Below, piece by piece: positions 17,286-28,081 of a stretch of 64,000 nt of DNA. A model generated the notes under the pieces. The model had not been told where the DNA came from. It did not search any database and saw only the letters and a list, made by a program, of their open reading frames with translations. How positions within the stretch are numbered: position 1 is the stretch's first letter; every line of letters starts with the position of its first letter. The stretch spans positions 1 to 64,000 of IMG/VR virus record IMGVR_UViG_3300008050_000036; one strand, given 5' to 3'. A program made the position numbers and the translations under genes. Source of the DNA: a virus.

Positions 17286-20200
17286 TTAATCCCACACACT
17301 CCTTGCATTGTAAAGGGTTGTTATGTCAGAAGGTGAAAGCACCTTATCCCACAATGCTACTTCACTAAGCCGCCCGTTAAAATAAATTGGGTCATAAACA
17401 TTAACACCCCCACCGTGATGCTCTCCGTAAGTGTAGGTGGGGATAGGTGAATGGGTGATTAAACCAACACCGAGAGTAAGCATATTACTATCACGACCAT
17501 AAAACCCTGTCCCAAGAGCCGTTATTTTTTGTAAATTATCATTGTGAGGCACATTTACTAATATATTTTCAACAAAAAGGATTGTGGTTGAATCCATAGA
17601 ATCAATTATGCCTATAAATCCGCCCCCACTGGTTAATACTTCATCACCTACGTTGAATTGAATTGTTGGGTTTGAGGCTACTGCTATTCTGTCTGTTGAA
17701 AAAGCCGAATAAAGGCTTGCTAAGGGATGGTTCACCAATATACCACTATTTGCTTTTATCCCCACACCAATGTTTTGTGGTAAATGAGGGGTGTCCGGCA
17801 CTGTGCCTCCGTTGTATATGCCTTGATTAACTAAATCCACATTTAGGATAGGGGTTTGGATGGTGCTTATTAACGCCCCATTAACATAAACCAATGCACC
17901 AGCACCCCCATGACCTCCTTCGTGGGTGACTACAATATGATTCCAAAGCCCTTTTGCTCTTACAACACTATTGCTTTCATAATTGAAAGATAAACCCCCA
18001 TTTTGGGTATCGTGCATAATTACCTTAAAATCAATATCTGTTCCAATTAACACATCTTCTTTACTAACAATTGATATGCCCCACGGTTTCCCGTTTTGGT
18101 CTATACCATGTAATACGGGGCCGTTGCCGTATATAGTAGTCCACGGCCATGTTGTATCATGGGGGTGCATAAAGAATGAAATAGACCAATCATCGGCTTC
18201 CATGTCATTTTTAATTGGCACTCTTGGTGATACTTGTTGTAGCCCCTCTACTTCTATTTTATGTAAGGCTAAACAAGCATGGTTTGGTTGTCCTGAAAAA
18301 TAAACGGCTCTTGCATCTCCATCAACTATAATGGGGCTACTGGTTTGTGCAATTAGAGCATTATTCCAATTACCAACAGCCATCAATTTAGAGCCATATA
18401 ATGATTCAACGGGTGCTTCACTACCTGTTGTATAGTCTATTTGGTCTAATTCCCCATTATTTAATCGCACATAAAATAAAACATCTTGAGTCATTAAATG
18501 GTTCGATTCGGGGGCAGTGCCAGTATTGGTTATTGTCTGTTTATGATGAATGCCACGGTATGTATTTTCTTTGACCGTATCTGCATTTTTAATGTTAGTG
18601 AAGTCTAATACTGCGGCAGCGGTCTGCACTTCATGGAGGTTTTGAAAGCCGCTATATCCCGAAGGGCCCTTAGAATAATGGTGGGTGTAAAAATCACCAT
18701 AATCATTGGCTGTTCCATCACTAATGTCAAAGGTCACACCTGTATGCCCTCCACCAAAGAATAGTATTCCGTGATTATCAATTAAAGGCAATATCAATTT
18801 TATTGTAATTTCTTTGTAATTTCCATTCCTATCAAAAAACATATCATTCCATTTTTTAACATCGTTTATGTCAATGGGCCTTGCATTCAATAAAAAGGCA
18901 CACGCCCCATTACCTCTCACTTTACATATATTCCCCGCCACATTAGCCCCAATGCCTTCAAAAACCCCTATTATACCATTGACAAGTATTTTACCTTTGT
19001 TAGTAGATGAGATATTTTCACTAACCCTGCTAATTATATCTAATGTTTTTCTTTCAACCACCAAATTAGGGAATACTTCTAAATCGTAATCAGGCCATAA
19101 TTCACCATTCGTTTGCTTGGCCCCTGTAATGGTCTTAAAAGAATACTCTTGCCCTATTCCCTTATATGTGCGTAAATTGCCCATTGCATCTTCAACAGCA
19201 CCATGTAATCCCCCTTGAAATGTGGTGATAGGCACAAATGTTTCACCATCCATACCAAGAGGTAGTGGTGCGGCGAATGATGAGGCTTGATATGACCGGC
19301 TATTTGTGGCTAATAGCCCACCATGCCCTATTGCTTGAATTGGGCGATAGGGATATGGGCTATAATTATGAAGCCAAGCCGCAAAATTACGACCAGTAGC
19401 ACCCGGAATAGTGCTATGTATTACAATAGATAACCCGCTTTCACCATCACGGCTTTCAACATCACTTCCTATAAATGCCCTAACATAACCCATATGAGAG
19501 CCATTATCAGTAGATGTTATAGTATATGTCCCTGCATTTTCATCAAACAATACTGGTGGGTCAAAAGCACTACCTCCATTTGTATTCTTAGCCAAAGGAT
19601 GCCCCGCTTGATTTATTTGGCGTATTAACTCATTTACCCCTTCTTCTAAGTTAGTGACATTGCCTTTATTGCCAATATCGCCCAATTTTATGCGTTGTGG
19701 GCGCACCCAATCGAGTGTATCATCGGCTTTCTTGCCTTTTAATGACAAATACCCAGTTCTGCATTCAATTGGAGGATTTAGGGGTATATCATCATCACTA
19801 TAAATATAATTTCCGGGGTCAAAGGAAAAACCCTCCATGTTTGGGCCATTTAGTATAATAATGGTTGCCCCTGTGCTATCATCGGGGTCAAAACATATCC
19901 GAGTATTACTACTTCTTCTAAATCCTAATGCAATTTCCATAGAACCAGCATAATTCTGCGCCAACGTGCTTGCTGATGTGCCAACAGGCACTTGAAGTCC
20001 AGTTATAGAATGACCGACTGGATATAGACCACTACCTTCACCACCGGTATCTGCTAACCAACACCCCATTATTACAGGCAAACCTTCTATTATTTGGCTA
20101 ATAAGACCTGCTTCATTGAGTAAATCATCTTCCCAATCGTGATACCTATTGTAATATAAGCGGTGTGAAGCACCGTTAATCTCCATTTTCCATATATGAA

Positions 20201-22481
20201 GCCGTAGCCCTCTTGTTGATACTACCCCCTCACCAACAGTCACCACAAAACCATTACCGTCAGGTTCAGTAGCAAAGCCAGCAGTAAGAGTCCATATTTG
20301 ATTACCCCCTCCGTATGATGCAATAACCATCCCCCCTTCTTTCACAAAGGGCAATACACTATCCACTTCAATATACGCATTACTACCAGCCAATGTTCCA
20401 AAATTAACGGTGGTGGGCGCACCCACATAAATTGAGGCTCTTGTGAATGATGCGGCGTTTTCACGCGAAAAGCGCACCCATGCTTTACCATTTACCGCAT
20501 CAAAATCATTCACCTTTAAGGCACTTACTTGGTTTTTCATTCCCCAATCAATTGCCCACCGATTCTCATAATTTTGCATTTGGGGGCGATTTGCCGCTGT
20601 CATGGTAGTATCTAAGACTAATTCTAATGATTGATTACTTGGTAATGGGCTACGTTTATTTGTGCTACTTTCTAATCGTTGCTCAATATCAAAAAACATT
20701 GAAGGGAATATAGGTAATTCCACCAAAGCCCGCGTTGAAGCATAATAGGTAGAGGTCTGCCTGTCATTACGCACCGAAGCATTACCTGACCCCACTATTT
20801 TATCCTTCCAAACTGGCAAATTACTATGTTCAACCCTTGTGGGGTTAATATCTATACCACCTTGACCTAAACCACCCATTGTGATGCTAACAGAAGGGCT
20901 ACCGAGGTCGCCTATTTCTTTAATGGGGTGTCCTTCGGCTAATGTAAAATCACGCTCAACCCGTTGGTCTGCAATATCTAATAATTGCGACCTACCCCGA
21001 ATTAGTATTTCGCTGCCTCCCTCACTTACGCTATTTGGTATAATTTCCTCAACCCGCCCTCTCATAAGCATTAACTCAATAGAACAACGGTGATATTGGT
21101 CAGATGCTTCCCTTCTTGTCAAAATAGTGGATAAAGTATTACTTCTTTGGCGGTTTTTTGGGTGTATTAGCAACAAATGTCGGTCACTTTCAATCAAATT
21201 ATCTATAATATCATATTGTTCAAGAGCAACTGGTTGCTGACTACCATATGTGCCTGTTGATAACGCCGTTCCTTTGCCTTGAATACCTATTGACATTGTA
21301 TGATAAGCATTTTTACTATTGGTTGCTGGTGAACGAGTATTGGGTAAAGCGATTGGTATTCCATAACCATTTGTTTTGTTTTTTATCCCCGCAATTGCAC
21401 CTTGAATTACCGTATGTGGGCAATTTTCAATGTTGATAAACGGCGAATTGGTTATATCTCCCGTGGGGTTATTACGAAGGGTATGACTTTTCATTGGGCG
21501 TTGTAAATCTTTAGTAGGGATGGCTATTACTCCACCGGGGGCATGAATTACCAAAGGGGTATAGGCTGGTGGTGCGCCAAATGAAGCAGTATCGTAGGGT
21601 AATTTTAACCAATCAGCCAAAGTGCGATATGATGGTGTGCCTGTGCTATTATCTGTAAAAATGGTATTTGCGTCAGGAACGGTGCGCTTTACCACCAACC
21701 ACGCATTTTGTGTAGTGTTGTTTATGCCTTCAATGTCATTTTTGCTTTCATTATGACTATTTGAGCCAGCAGACGAAGCAAAAGTGCTACCTTTCCACCC
21801 TGCCATTACCTCTCCGGTTAAATCTATTGCATTGTAATATACCAGTATTTTTGGTGGGCCTCCGGCAGTAATTAAGGCGGCTGGTGCATCTATTATAGCC
21901 AACCTGCATTCTTTTTCAGGAGTCAAATGACGGATATAATCACCATTTGTAGGTTTAGTAGGGTCAGTAAAGTCAAAAAGTGCGTTTTGGTCTGTGTCAA
22001 AACCTTTCAACAAAAAGGGTAGCACATCTTCAATACCAATCGCAATAATAGTATCTTTTCCTGACGAATCAATAATTGATGAACCATCGTGGTATGAAAT
22101 ACCCCCTTGTGTGATAATTGATTGGGTTTTGGCCCCCCCAGTAGTAGCACTATATGTGGCTAATTGGCTTTGTGTTTGAACAGTAAGTGCTTCGGCTTGA
22201 TAAACCACTTGGGTAATATCCACTTTGTCATTAAGCCCTACTAAAGAACCAATTGTTGTATCTTCATAACCCGATTCAAACTTATCGGTTAAACCCTGAA
22301 CGGTCCGACTAATGTTTTCACTTTTGGGTTCAGGCATTTTTTTCAAGTAAAAATGCCCCTCAACGCGGTTATATGTGGTTAAACCACACAAACCCTGCAA
22401 GTCTTTTACGGGTGGATTTAACGAATTACTAATTGGGTCCGACCCTTCACCTGTTAATGGTTCTGCATCCGATTCACCCAT
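17286..22481 (-). CDS. Large tail protein with LamG/concanavalin-like C-terminal domain
   Basis: A 1731-residue tail-module protein. The C-terminal 450 residues contain a LamG-like jelly-roll signature: DWSISFFMHPHDTTWPW, WNHIVVTHEGG, ALVYVNGALIST, then IYFNGRLSEVALWDKVLS and DITTLYNAR near the end. This is the usual run of strands and final helix in such carbohydrate- or protein-binding domains. The N-terminal three quarters is beta-rich with no clear domain. It lies between another LamG-containing tail gene and the giant hub-like gene, with starts and stops nearly touching. A role in binding host surface sugars or S-layer is inferred from the domain, not shown. Confidence 0.65.
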   Translation of the reverse strand: MGESDAEPLTGEGSDPISNSLNPPVKDLQGLCGLTTYNRVEGHFYLKKMPEPKSENISRTVQGLTDKFESGYEDTTIGSLVGLNDKVDITQVVYQAEALTVQTQSQLATYSATTGGAKTQSIITQGGISYHDGSSIIDSSGKDTIIAIGIEDVLPFLLKGFDTDQNALFDFTDPTKPTNGDYIRHLTPEKECRLAIIDAPAALITAGGPPKILVYYNAIDLTGEVMAGWKGSTFASSAGSNSHNESKNDIEGINNTTQNAWLVVKRTVPDANTIFTDNSTGTPSYRTLADWLKLPYDTASFGAPPAYTPLVIHAPGGVIAIPTKDLQRPMKSHTLRNNPTGDITNSPFINIENCPHTVIQGAIAGIKNKTNGYGIPIALPNTRSPATNSKNAYHTMSIGIQGKGTALSTGTYGSQQPVALEQYDIIDNLIESDRHLLLIHPKNRQRSNTLSTILTRREASDQYHRCSIELMLMRGRVEEIIPNSVSEGGSEILIRGRSQLLDIADQRVERDFTLAEGHPIKEIGDLGSPSVSITMGGLGQGGIDINPTRVEHSNLPVWKDKIVGSGNASVRNDRQTSTYYASTRALVELPIFPSMFFDIEQRLESSTNKRSPLPSNQSLELVLDTTMTAANRPQMQNYENRWAIDWGMKNQVSALKVNDFDAVNGKAWVRFSRENAASFTRASIYVGAPTTVNFGTLAGSNAYIEVDSVLPFVKEGGMVIASYGGGNQIWTLTAGFATEPDGNGFVVTVGEGVVSTRGLRLHIWKMEINGASHRLYYNRYHDWEDDLLNEAGLISQIIEGLPVIMGCWLADTGGEGSGLYPVGHSITGLQVPVGTSASTLAQNYAGSMEIALGFRRSSNTRICFDPDDSTGATIIILNGPNMEGFSFDPGNYIYSDDDIPLNPPIECRTGYLSLKGKKADDTLDWVRPQRIKLGDIGNKGNVTNLEEGVNELIRQINQAGHPLAKNTNGGSAFDPPVLFDENAGTYTITSTDNGSHMGYVRAFIGSDVESRDGESGLSIVIHSTIPGATGRNFAAWLHNYSPYPYRPIQAIGHGGLLATNSRSYQASSFAAPLPLGMDGETFVPITTFQGGLHGAVEDAMGNLRTYKGIGQEYSFKTITGAKQTNGELWPDYDLEVFPNLVVERKTLDIISRVSENISSTNKGKILVNGIIGVFEGIGANVAGNICKVRGNGACAFLLNARPIDINDVKKWNDMFFDRNGNYKEITIKLILPLIDNHGILFFGGGHTGVTFDISDGTANDYGDFYTHHYSKGPSGYSGFQNLHEVQTAAAVLDFTNIKNADTVKENTYRGIHHKQTITNTGTAPESNHLMTQDVLFYVRLNNGELDQIDYTTGSEAPVESLYGSKLMAVGNWNNALIAQTSSPIIVDGDARAVYFSGQPNHACLALHKIEVEGLQQVSPRVPIKNDMEADDWSISFFMHPHDTTWPWTTIYGNGPVLHGIDQNGKPWGISIVSKEDVLIGTDIDFKVIMHDTQNGGLSFNYESNSVVRAKGLWNHIVVTHEGGHGGAGALVYVNGALISTIQTPILNVDLVNQGIYNGGTVPDTPHLPQNIGVGIKANSGILVNHPLASLYSAFSTDRIAVASNPTIQFNVGDEVLTSGGGFIGIIDSMDSTTILFVENILVNVPHNDNLQKITALGTGFYGRDSNMLTLGVGLITHSPIPTYTYGEHHGGGVNVYDPIYFNGRLSEVALWDKVLSPSDITTLYNARSVWD

Positions 22482-22483
22482 TT

Positions 22484-25099
22484 TTAGACCCCATATTTAT
22501 CTTCGAACCATTGTTTTATATCAGCATCTTGAGTATCACTCATATGAAGTGGATAGGCGAGTATTTCATGCACAATAAAACCCGGTGGTGCTAAGTTAGC
22601 AATATCATTGGCCCCCCCACTATCTGTCATTTCACATAAAAAGTCAATGCCTCCCCTTTGGGGTGAAATATCATCAAAAATAAGTGAAGTGGTAGGCGAC
22701 CAATTACCTGTCCCACCAATACCATTTACTCCCTGTTCCCCACGCCAATCCCAAGCGAAACGAGAAGCCCCTGCATCTATTCTTAGGGATATAAGAGCAG
22801 GTGAACCAGCAGTAGGTCTGTAAGTAGAAGGCAAACCTACACCAACCATCCCATCAGCATCAACGTAAGGGAATGTTCCCCCATTATCTATTTGAACATT
22901 AAAATTATTGTTTATTTCACTTCGCATCAATGTAAGAGGCACACCAGCAGTATATTGAGGGGTGACTACGAAGTAATAAGACCAATCGCCGTCTGTCATA
23001 TCTGGACCACCGCCATACAAATTAGCGAGGTGTTGGATAGCAAAAGCAACAGGGCTTGACCCCGCAACGGCATTTGCTCTTACTGCGCTATCTCCATTAA
23101 CCCACCCTGAACCACCATAGAATTGTTGCCCAACTGGATATGTAGGCACGATTACCCCACCGCCAATAACAGGGCTACCACCCTGCCAAGCCATAGGTCC
23201 AGTAGGAGATACTAATGCTTCACTTGGGCTTACTGCTATAAGCCCACTACGATTGTTTGCTTTACCACAATTTTGAATCCAACGCCAGCCATCACCCCAA
23301 CCATAAAAGTGATAATTCATAGTGCCGTCTGCCCTTGCTTTACTGTTCCACCAAAACACATAATCATCATTACTGACAACAGAAGTGCCGTCATAGCGCA
23401 ATACTGTTGTTTTGTCGTTAGCATCTAACCATATAGCAAGGTCATTAGCAAGAGGTGGTTCTATTGCTGATGAAGTGCCTGATACTCCTTGCACTTGAGT
23501 AAGCATTTCATTTGACATACGAGATTTGGTAGCGATAAAATAAGCATCATTACCTTCGCCACTTTTATCATTAAAACGCTGGTTTTGAGTGAATGTAGCC
23601 CTTGTCATTTGTCCTTTTGGTCTTACAACAGCGGTAGTAGCACCGGGGTCAATAACTAAATCAGCATTACCAAGTGTGAACCAAACAGGGGTGTTGTCAG
23701 GATGCTCAAACAAAAATCCCTGTGTATTGGGGTCGTTGTTCCCTGACAATATAGTGTTTTGAATTATAACACTTGGGGGTCGGCCTAATCCTACATCCCC
23801 TTTGAAGTCAATTGCTACAATCCTCACGCGCTCAATAGGGTTCACCATTGGGTCAAGGTCAATGCCCCCTTCAGGTGATGAATCATAATACCCAAAGGGA
23901 GAAACACTACCCCCTGTCATTGGGTCAGTGCCGCCCGCATTTACTATGGCGTTGAGATTTGAAACGGGGATGCCGTCAGAATGGTAGTTAGCACCAGTAA
24001 TTTGTGATGAAATGTCAAGAACCCCTCCTTCCCACCAAGTCTGCAATTGTAATTCCTCAACTTCTATTGAAAGCATATGAGAAGCCAATAACTCTAACGC
24101 AGTAGGGCGTTCTGTAAGGCCCGCCACTACACTATCAGGAAAATCCCTTATACTAAAATAACCATAATCATAACCTGCTTTTAGAGTAATAGGGCTGGTA
24201 ATATCACCACTTACCTCAATGGTAGTAAAATCATACCCTACGCAAACCATAGGTAAAGGCATCAACCCCTCCCCTTCACTACCCACGCCATCTTTGCCCT
24301 GTTGAGGATGAGCAGGATTACGATTATTAAAAAAATATATTTGTGGTATATCATCTTCATCTTCAAAATCCCATAAACCAACTGCTTCAGGTATTGTAGT
24401 AAAAGGGCGCATCTTTGGTTCAATCACACCCCTACTAATACGCACACTTTCAATAATACCTCTATATTCGCCACCCTCACCACCTATGAAAAGGTCTGCT
24501 GATTGACTACGTATGATGCGTTTTTCACCTCCAAAATCCATATCTGCTACTAAATCAGTGTTAATGTAAATACGCATCCGTGTTCCTGTAAATTGGGCAT
24601 TTACATATAATAATTCACGGGAGGGTAAATCAAGGTCATGGGGTTTTGATTCGCCCCCACTATAAGACCCCCAATCAGTATTTGTTTGAGGATATGTTAT
24701 AACACTTGACACTCGTTCACTTCCTATTTTGCCTTCGGAGGTTCGGGTATGGAGGTCAAACACCGCTGGCGCAGACGAAAACGGCTCACCTACTTTTAAG
24801 GTGAAAGCATTTGGTTTGTGAACAATTACTCCCCCCCTATCGGGTATTACAAAAGCCTCTATTGTGAACGGCCCAATTATGTTATTCAACCCGTTGCCTT
24901 CATTGGGTATGTGCATAGAACCTACCTTTGGGCTATCGCTCTCATAAACACCCACTTTGTTTGTCACCCCTTGCTTTTCATCATGGGCAGCATTGAATAA
25001 ATCCACCCCACTTTCACGGAATGACCCAGTAGGCACAACCATACCATCTGTATATCCATTTAGCCTAACGGCTTTAGAATGAATCATTCGAATAGGCAT
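22484..25099 (-). CDS. Tail protein with two lectin-like (LamG-type) segments
   Basis: An 871-residue protein. Near residues 70-250 the text FTIEAFVIPDRGG, RMRIYINTDLVADMDFGG and SVRISRGVIEPKMRPF...AVGLWDFED follows the strand order of LamG/concanavalin-like domains. A second such fold is likely in the C-terminal 300 residues (LANDLAIWLDANDKTTVL ... DGDWSYYFVVTP ... EILAYPLHMSDTQDADIKQW), the pattern of lectin-like modules that end in a short helix. It sits two bases from the next large tail gene. Probably a distal tail or baseplate component with adhesive function; function inferred. Confidence 0.6.
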   Translation of the reverse strand: MPIRMIHSKAVRLNGYTDGMVVPTGSFRESGVDLFNAAHDEKQGVTNKVGVYESDSPKVGSMHIPNEGNGLNNIIGPFTIEAFVIPDRGGVIVHKPNAFTLKVGEPFSSAPAVFDLHTRTSEGKIGSERVSSVITYPQTNTDWGSYSGGESKPHDLDLPSRELLYVNAQFTGTRMRIYINTDLVADMDFGGEKRIIRSQSADLFIGGEGGEYRGIIESVRISRGVIEPKMRPFTTIPEAVGLWDFEDEDDIPQIYFFNNRNPAHPQQGKDGVGSEGEGLMPLPMVCVGYDFTTIEVSGDITSPITLKAGYDYGYFSIRDFPDSVVAGLTERPTALELLASHMLSIEVEELQLQTWWEGGVLDISSQITGANYHSDGIPVSNLNAIVNAGGTDPMTGGSVSPFGYYDSSPEGGIDLDPMVNPIERVRIVAIDFKGDVGLGRPPSVIIQNTILSGNNDPNTQGFLFEHPDNTPVWFTLGNADLVIDPGATTAVVRPKGQMTRATFTQNQRFNDKSGEGNDAYFIATKSRMSNEMLTQVQGVSGTSSAIEPPLANDLAIWLDANDKTTVLRYDGTSVVSNDDYVFWWNSKARADGTMNYHFYGWGDGWRWIQNCGKANNRSGLIAVSPSEALVSPTGPMAWQGGSPVIGGGVIVPTYPVGQQFYGGSGWVNGDSAVRANAVAGSSPVAFAIQHLANLYGGGPDMTDGDWSYYFVVTPQYTAGVPLTLMRSEINNNFNVQIDNGGTFPYVDADGMVGVGLPSTYRPTAGSPALISLRIDAGASRFAWDWRGEQGVNGIGGTGNWSPTTSLIFDDISPQRGGIDFLCEMTDSGGANDIANLAPPGFIVHEILAYPLHMSDTQDADIKQWFEDKYGV

Positions 25100-25103
25100 A
25101 TCA

Positions 25104-26372
25104 TCAAATCCCTAATAATTGTTCACAAGCGACAAATCCTAATGTATAAGTCCATACCGAATCACCCGCTTCATAAGATGGTTGAAAGGTTTGAATTACC
25201 CCCGGAATTGCTATGCCTTGCCTAAAGAATGGATTTGGGCGCACTACTTCACCGCCCACTATGTCTATTGGGTCAAATGCAGTAGTATTTTCATCTGCTG
25301 GATAACTTGTTCCGGGGCCAGATGGTGAAATAAATTGCCGTATTACAGTAGTATCAGCCCCCGTTGCAGTAATTATAGAATCATATGGTATGCGAATACC
25401 AACAATATACTTCTCTACATTATCAGAACGGTCTATCCTCAAAAACTTGCTTATATCAAAATTAGAAATAGAATCGGGCATCTCAATCAAATCTCCTGTG
25501 AAGGATTGTGCGCTCAACATACCACCTCCGGGGCTTGCATTCATAGTCATGTTAAGTAAATCTTGTATCTTATCCCCACGACTCATTTTACTACCAGTCA
25601 CACCATTATTCAATGACGATGAAACCCAAAAGGCATTAGCCCAATTTTGAGTAGTGCTAACCCCCAATGCCCCACTTTTAGTAATAGGTGTATTACCATC
25701 AGCACCTTTAGTAATGTTAGTTATAGTTATTTTTTCAGTAGTTAATGCACCTACTCCTTGATGGTCGCCACTTAATTGTTTTTGTCCTGCACTTTGAGTA
25801 ATTGTGAATATGGATGATATAGTGGCCGCTGCACCATTAACATTAACTGAATTAGTAGTAAGAGCAGTATGTATTGCATCTGCAAGGTGTCCTGTGTGAT
25901 TAACTACACCACTAAGGTCAATAGGCACAATAGTATTGGTCGCCGCACCAGTAGCCCATGCAGGGCCAGCACTTGTGCTAAAACGCAGGGTAATATCTTC
26001 ATCAAGACCAGCCGCTACTTGACCTGCTGATTTGAAAGTCCACTGCTTACCTTCTAACATTGTCACAATATCTGCAATTGACCCAATATCATCTTGTGCT
26101 ATCTGTTGATTAAACCACGAATCGGCATTAGTAGTAGGGCGTGATAAGTCTAATGACCCTATCGCACCAACCGAGCCACTTACTTCTGAATCATCAGTCA
26201 TTATACCATCAACTGTAATACTTAAATTATTGTCGTTGGTATCAAAACCAGCCCTTACGCCAACAATAGGTATAGCCCATATTTTGACTCCCCGTTGGAT
26301 ATTAAATGCTATATTAGTAGCATTCAATTCAATTATTCCGCCATCACGCCTAATTAAGTGTATTTTAGGCAT
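25104..26372 (-). CDS. Probable distal-tail / baseplate protein
   Basis: A 422-residue protein directly after the tape measure in transcription order. The N-terminus (MPKIHLIRRDGGIIELNATN ...) begins with beta strands. The middle repeats motifs such as FNIQRGVKIWAIPIVGVRAGF and ends with the sequence YEAGDSVWTYTLGFVACEQ, suggestive of a beta-barrel tail protein. The place between tape measure and large fibre-like genes is that of a distal tail protein (Dit-type). The family cannot be confirmed by eye. ATG 26372 has GAGGTG upstream, two bases after the tape-measure stop. Confidence 0.5.
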   Translation of the reverse strand: MPKIHLIRRDGGIIELNATNIAFNIQRGVKIWAIPIVGVRAGFDTNDNNLSITVDGIMTDDSEVSGSVGAIGSLDLSRPTTNADSWFNQQIAQDDIGSIADIVTMLEGKQWTFKSAGQVAAGLDEDITLRFSTSAGPAWATGAATNTIVPIDLSGVVNHTGHLADAIHTALTTNSVNVNGAAATISSIFTITQSAGQKQLSGDHQGVGALTTEKITITNITKGADGNTPITKSGALGVSTTQNWANAFWVSSSLNNGVTGSKMSRGDKIQDLLNMTMNASPGGGMLSAQSFTGDLIEMPDSISNFDISKFLRIDRSDNVEKYIVGIRIPYDSIITATGADTTVIRQFISPSGPGTSYPADENTTAFDPIDIVGGEVVRPNPFFRQGIAIPGVIQTFQPSYEAGDSVWTYTLGFVACEQLLGI

Positions 26373-26374
26373 GG

Positions 26375-28081
26375 TTAAACACCTCTACTATATCCACTAC
26401 CTCTTGAACGGTTGCGGAATGTGCGGCCTACTTCTTCGGATATTAAACGGGCTAATTTGCGATTATCGCCATTACCCCCACTAACATTGATTGTAAGATT
26501 GATGTTATCTCCCCCTTGACCGCCCCCCATGCCTTGTATTGTGACAGGGATGGTGCGGCCATCAGGGAGAGGCACAACGGCTTCTGTCCCGTGTAATGTG
26601 GCCGGATAGCCGTTCTTAGAACCACTGGCTATACCCCCTCCTGCAAAACTGAACATACTACCTCCAATACTCCCTATTCCATCCAATGTGAACCTACCAA
26701 CGCCTTCTAAAATCGTTTCTATCACATCAATAATTGGGGCTAAGAACTTCATTATTTGTTCTTTTGCTTCACCAAAATAACCAACAATCTTCCCAATTGT
26801 TCCCTGCCACATAGTAGTAATACTTTCAAGTAAAGTCTTTACTTTGCCCCAATCTCCTTGTAAAGCAGCAACAACAACCCTAATCATAGTCACAACGGTC
26901 CGAACTACTGTGATAAAGACTACTATTGCTGCTTTCATAAAGGCGAAAACTGCTTTGGCATAAGGCTTTACATATGGATAAACCCATCTAATGAACTTGA
27001 TTATTGTGGATATATATTTAGCAACACACTTAATCCATAATGCCCTTAACTCGGCAGACATACTGATTATTTCGTTAATAAAGTCTAAAAGCCCCGAACT
27101 TTCTAAGAACCCCATGAACTTAGACCACGCAGTAGTCATTGTGTTCATTATGGTATCAAATGTGAGTCCTGTGCCTTCTAAAGCCCCCGTTATTTCATCA
27201 TAAGCCCCCGATATTTCACTCCATAATAACTGAACATTTGTTATTATTGTTTGAAGGATTCCTGAACTAATCAACACATCAATTAACTCAAAAATCATAT
27301 CATAGACACTATTATAAACGACAAAAAACATACCAATTGCTTCTTCAAGCCCCGCACCCAATTGATTCAAAACTACCCGAAAATCAATATCAGTATCAGA
27401 AAAGGTGACTTGCGATTTAATGTTCTCCCATAATCCAATTACTCGTTCTTTTTGTTGTGACAAAGTATCAACTAAACCAGTAAAAAGGGTTTGAGCCGCA
27501 GGTCCAAAGGCTTCTTGTAATGTTGCGGCTGCCCCCAAAGCACCCGTTTTCACCGCTTCAAAATCAAAATTACCTATTTTATCCTTTAGAAAATCAACTT
27601 TTTCTTGAACAAAACCAAAAGCCGCCCCCAAAATAGGTAAATCTTCTAACCAAGCACGTAATGAACCCCCTCCCTTATCAAAAGCGGCCACAAGTAGCAT
27701 AACTACACCCATTATCATAAAAAATATACCAATTAAAGGTAAAATAGTAATCAAAATACCATTAAAAAGTGCTTTTGTTATTTTCAAAGTCTTAGTAAAA
27801 GGTAAAAAGACCAAATGTAATGTAGTAGCCGTCTTAGTCATTTTTTTCATATTTTCATTGGCTTTTTCATCTACTTTTTCCTTTTCTTTGAAAAGTTCCT
27901 TAACACTTTGAGTAGCCATTTTGAACTTTATTTGGGCTTCATACAACGGACCCAAAAACTTCATCATCATTCGGTATCTGTCAGGTAATATAGCAAGCCC
28001 ACTATCCAATTGCGTAAGGGTCTTTACTTGATTGGCGAATTGATAATTCATTCCACCTATAAGTTCACTATCATTACCCAT
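26375..28081 (-). CDS. Tape measure protein
   Basis: Sets tail length and acts in DNA ejection. A 568-residue protein with an N-terminal helical region rich in K, E and M, then a strongly hydrophobic stretch at about residues 104-135 and a second hydrophobic run near 380-410. The C-terminal segment GGGIASGSKNGYPATLHG followed by TEAVVPLPDGRTIPV is the recognisable end of many tape measure proteins. It follows the two tail-chaperone frames in the usual order, and its ATG 28081 overlaps the downstream-frame stop. At 568 residues it is short, so a tail of about 85 nm would be expected if the usual 0.15 nm per residue rule holds. Confident from C-terminal motif, hydrophobic segments and position. 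Confidence 0.85.
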   Translation of the reverse strand: MGNDSELIGGMNYQFANQVKTLTQLDSGLAILPDRYRMMMKFLGPLYEAQIKFKMATQSVKELFKEKEKVDEKANENMKKMTKTATTLHLVFLPFTKTLKITKALFNGILITILPLIGIFFMIMGVVMLLVAAFDKGGGSLRAWLEDLPILGAAFGFVQEKVDFLKDKIGNFDFEAVKTGALGAAATLQEAFGPAAQTLFTGLVDTLSQQKERVIGLWENIKSQVTFSDTDIDFRVVLNQLGAGLEEAIGMFFVVYNSVYDMIFELIDVLISSGILQTIITNVQLLWSEISGAYDEITGALEGTGLTFDTIMNTMTTAWSKFMGFLESSGLLDFINEIISMSAELRALWIKCVAKYISTIIKFIRWVYPYVKPYAKAVFAFMKAAIVVFITVVRTVVTMIRVVVAALQGDWGKVKTLLESITTMWQGTIGKIVGYFGEAKEQIMKFLAPIIDVIETILEGVGRFTLDGIGSIGGSMFSFAGGGIASGSKNGYPATLHGTEAVVPLPDGRTIPVTIQGMGGGQGGDNINLTINVSGGNGDNRKLARLISEEVGRTFRNRSRGSGYSRGV

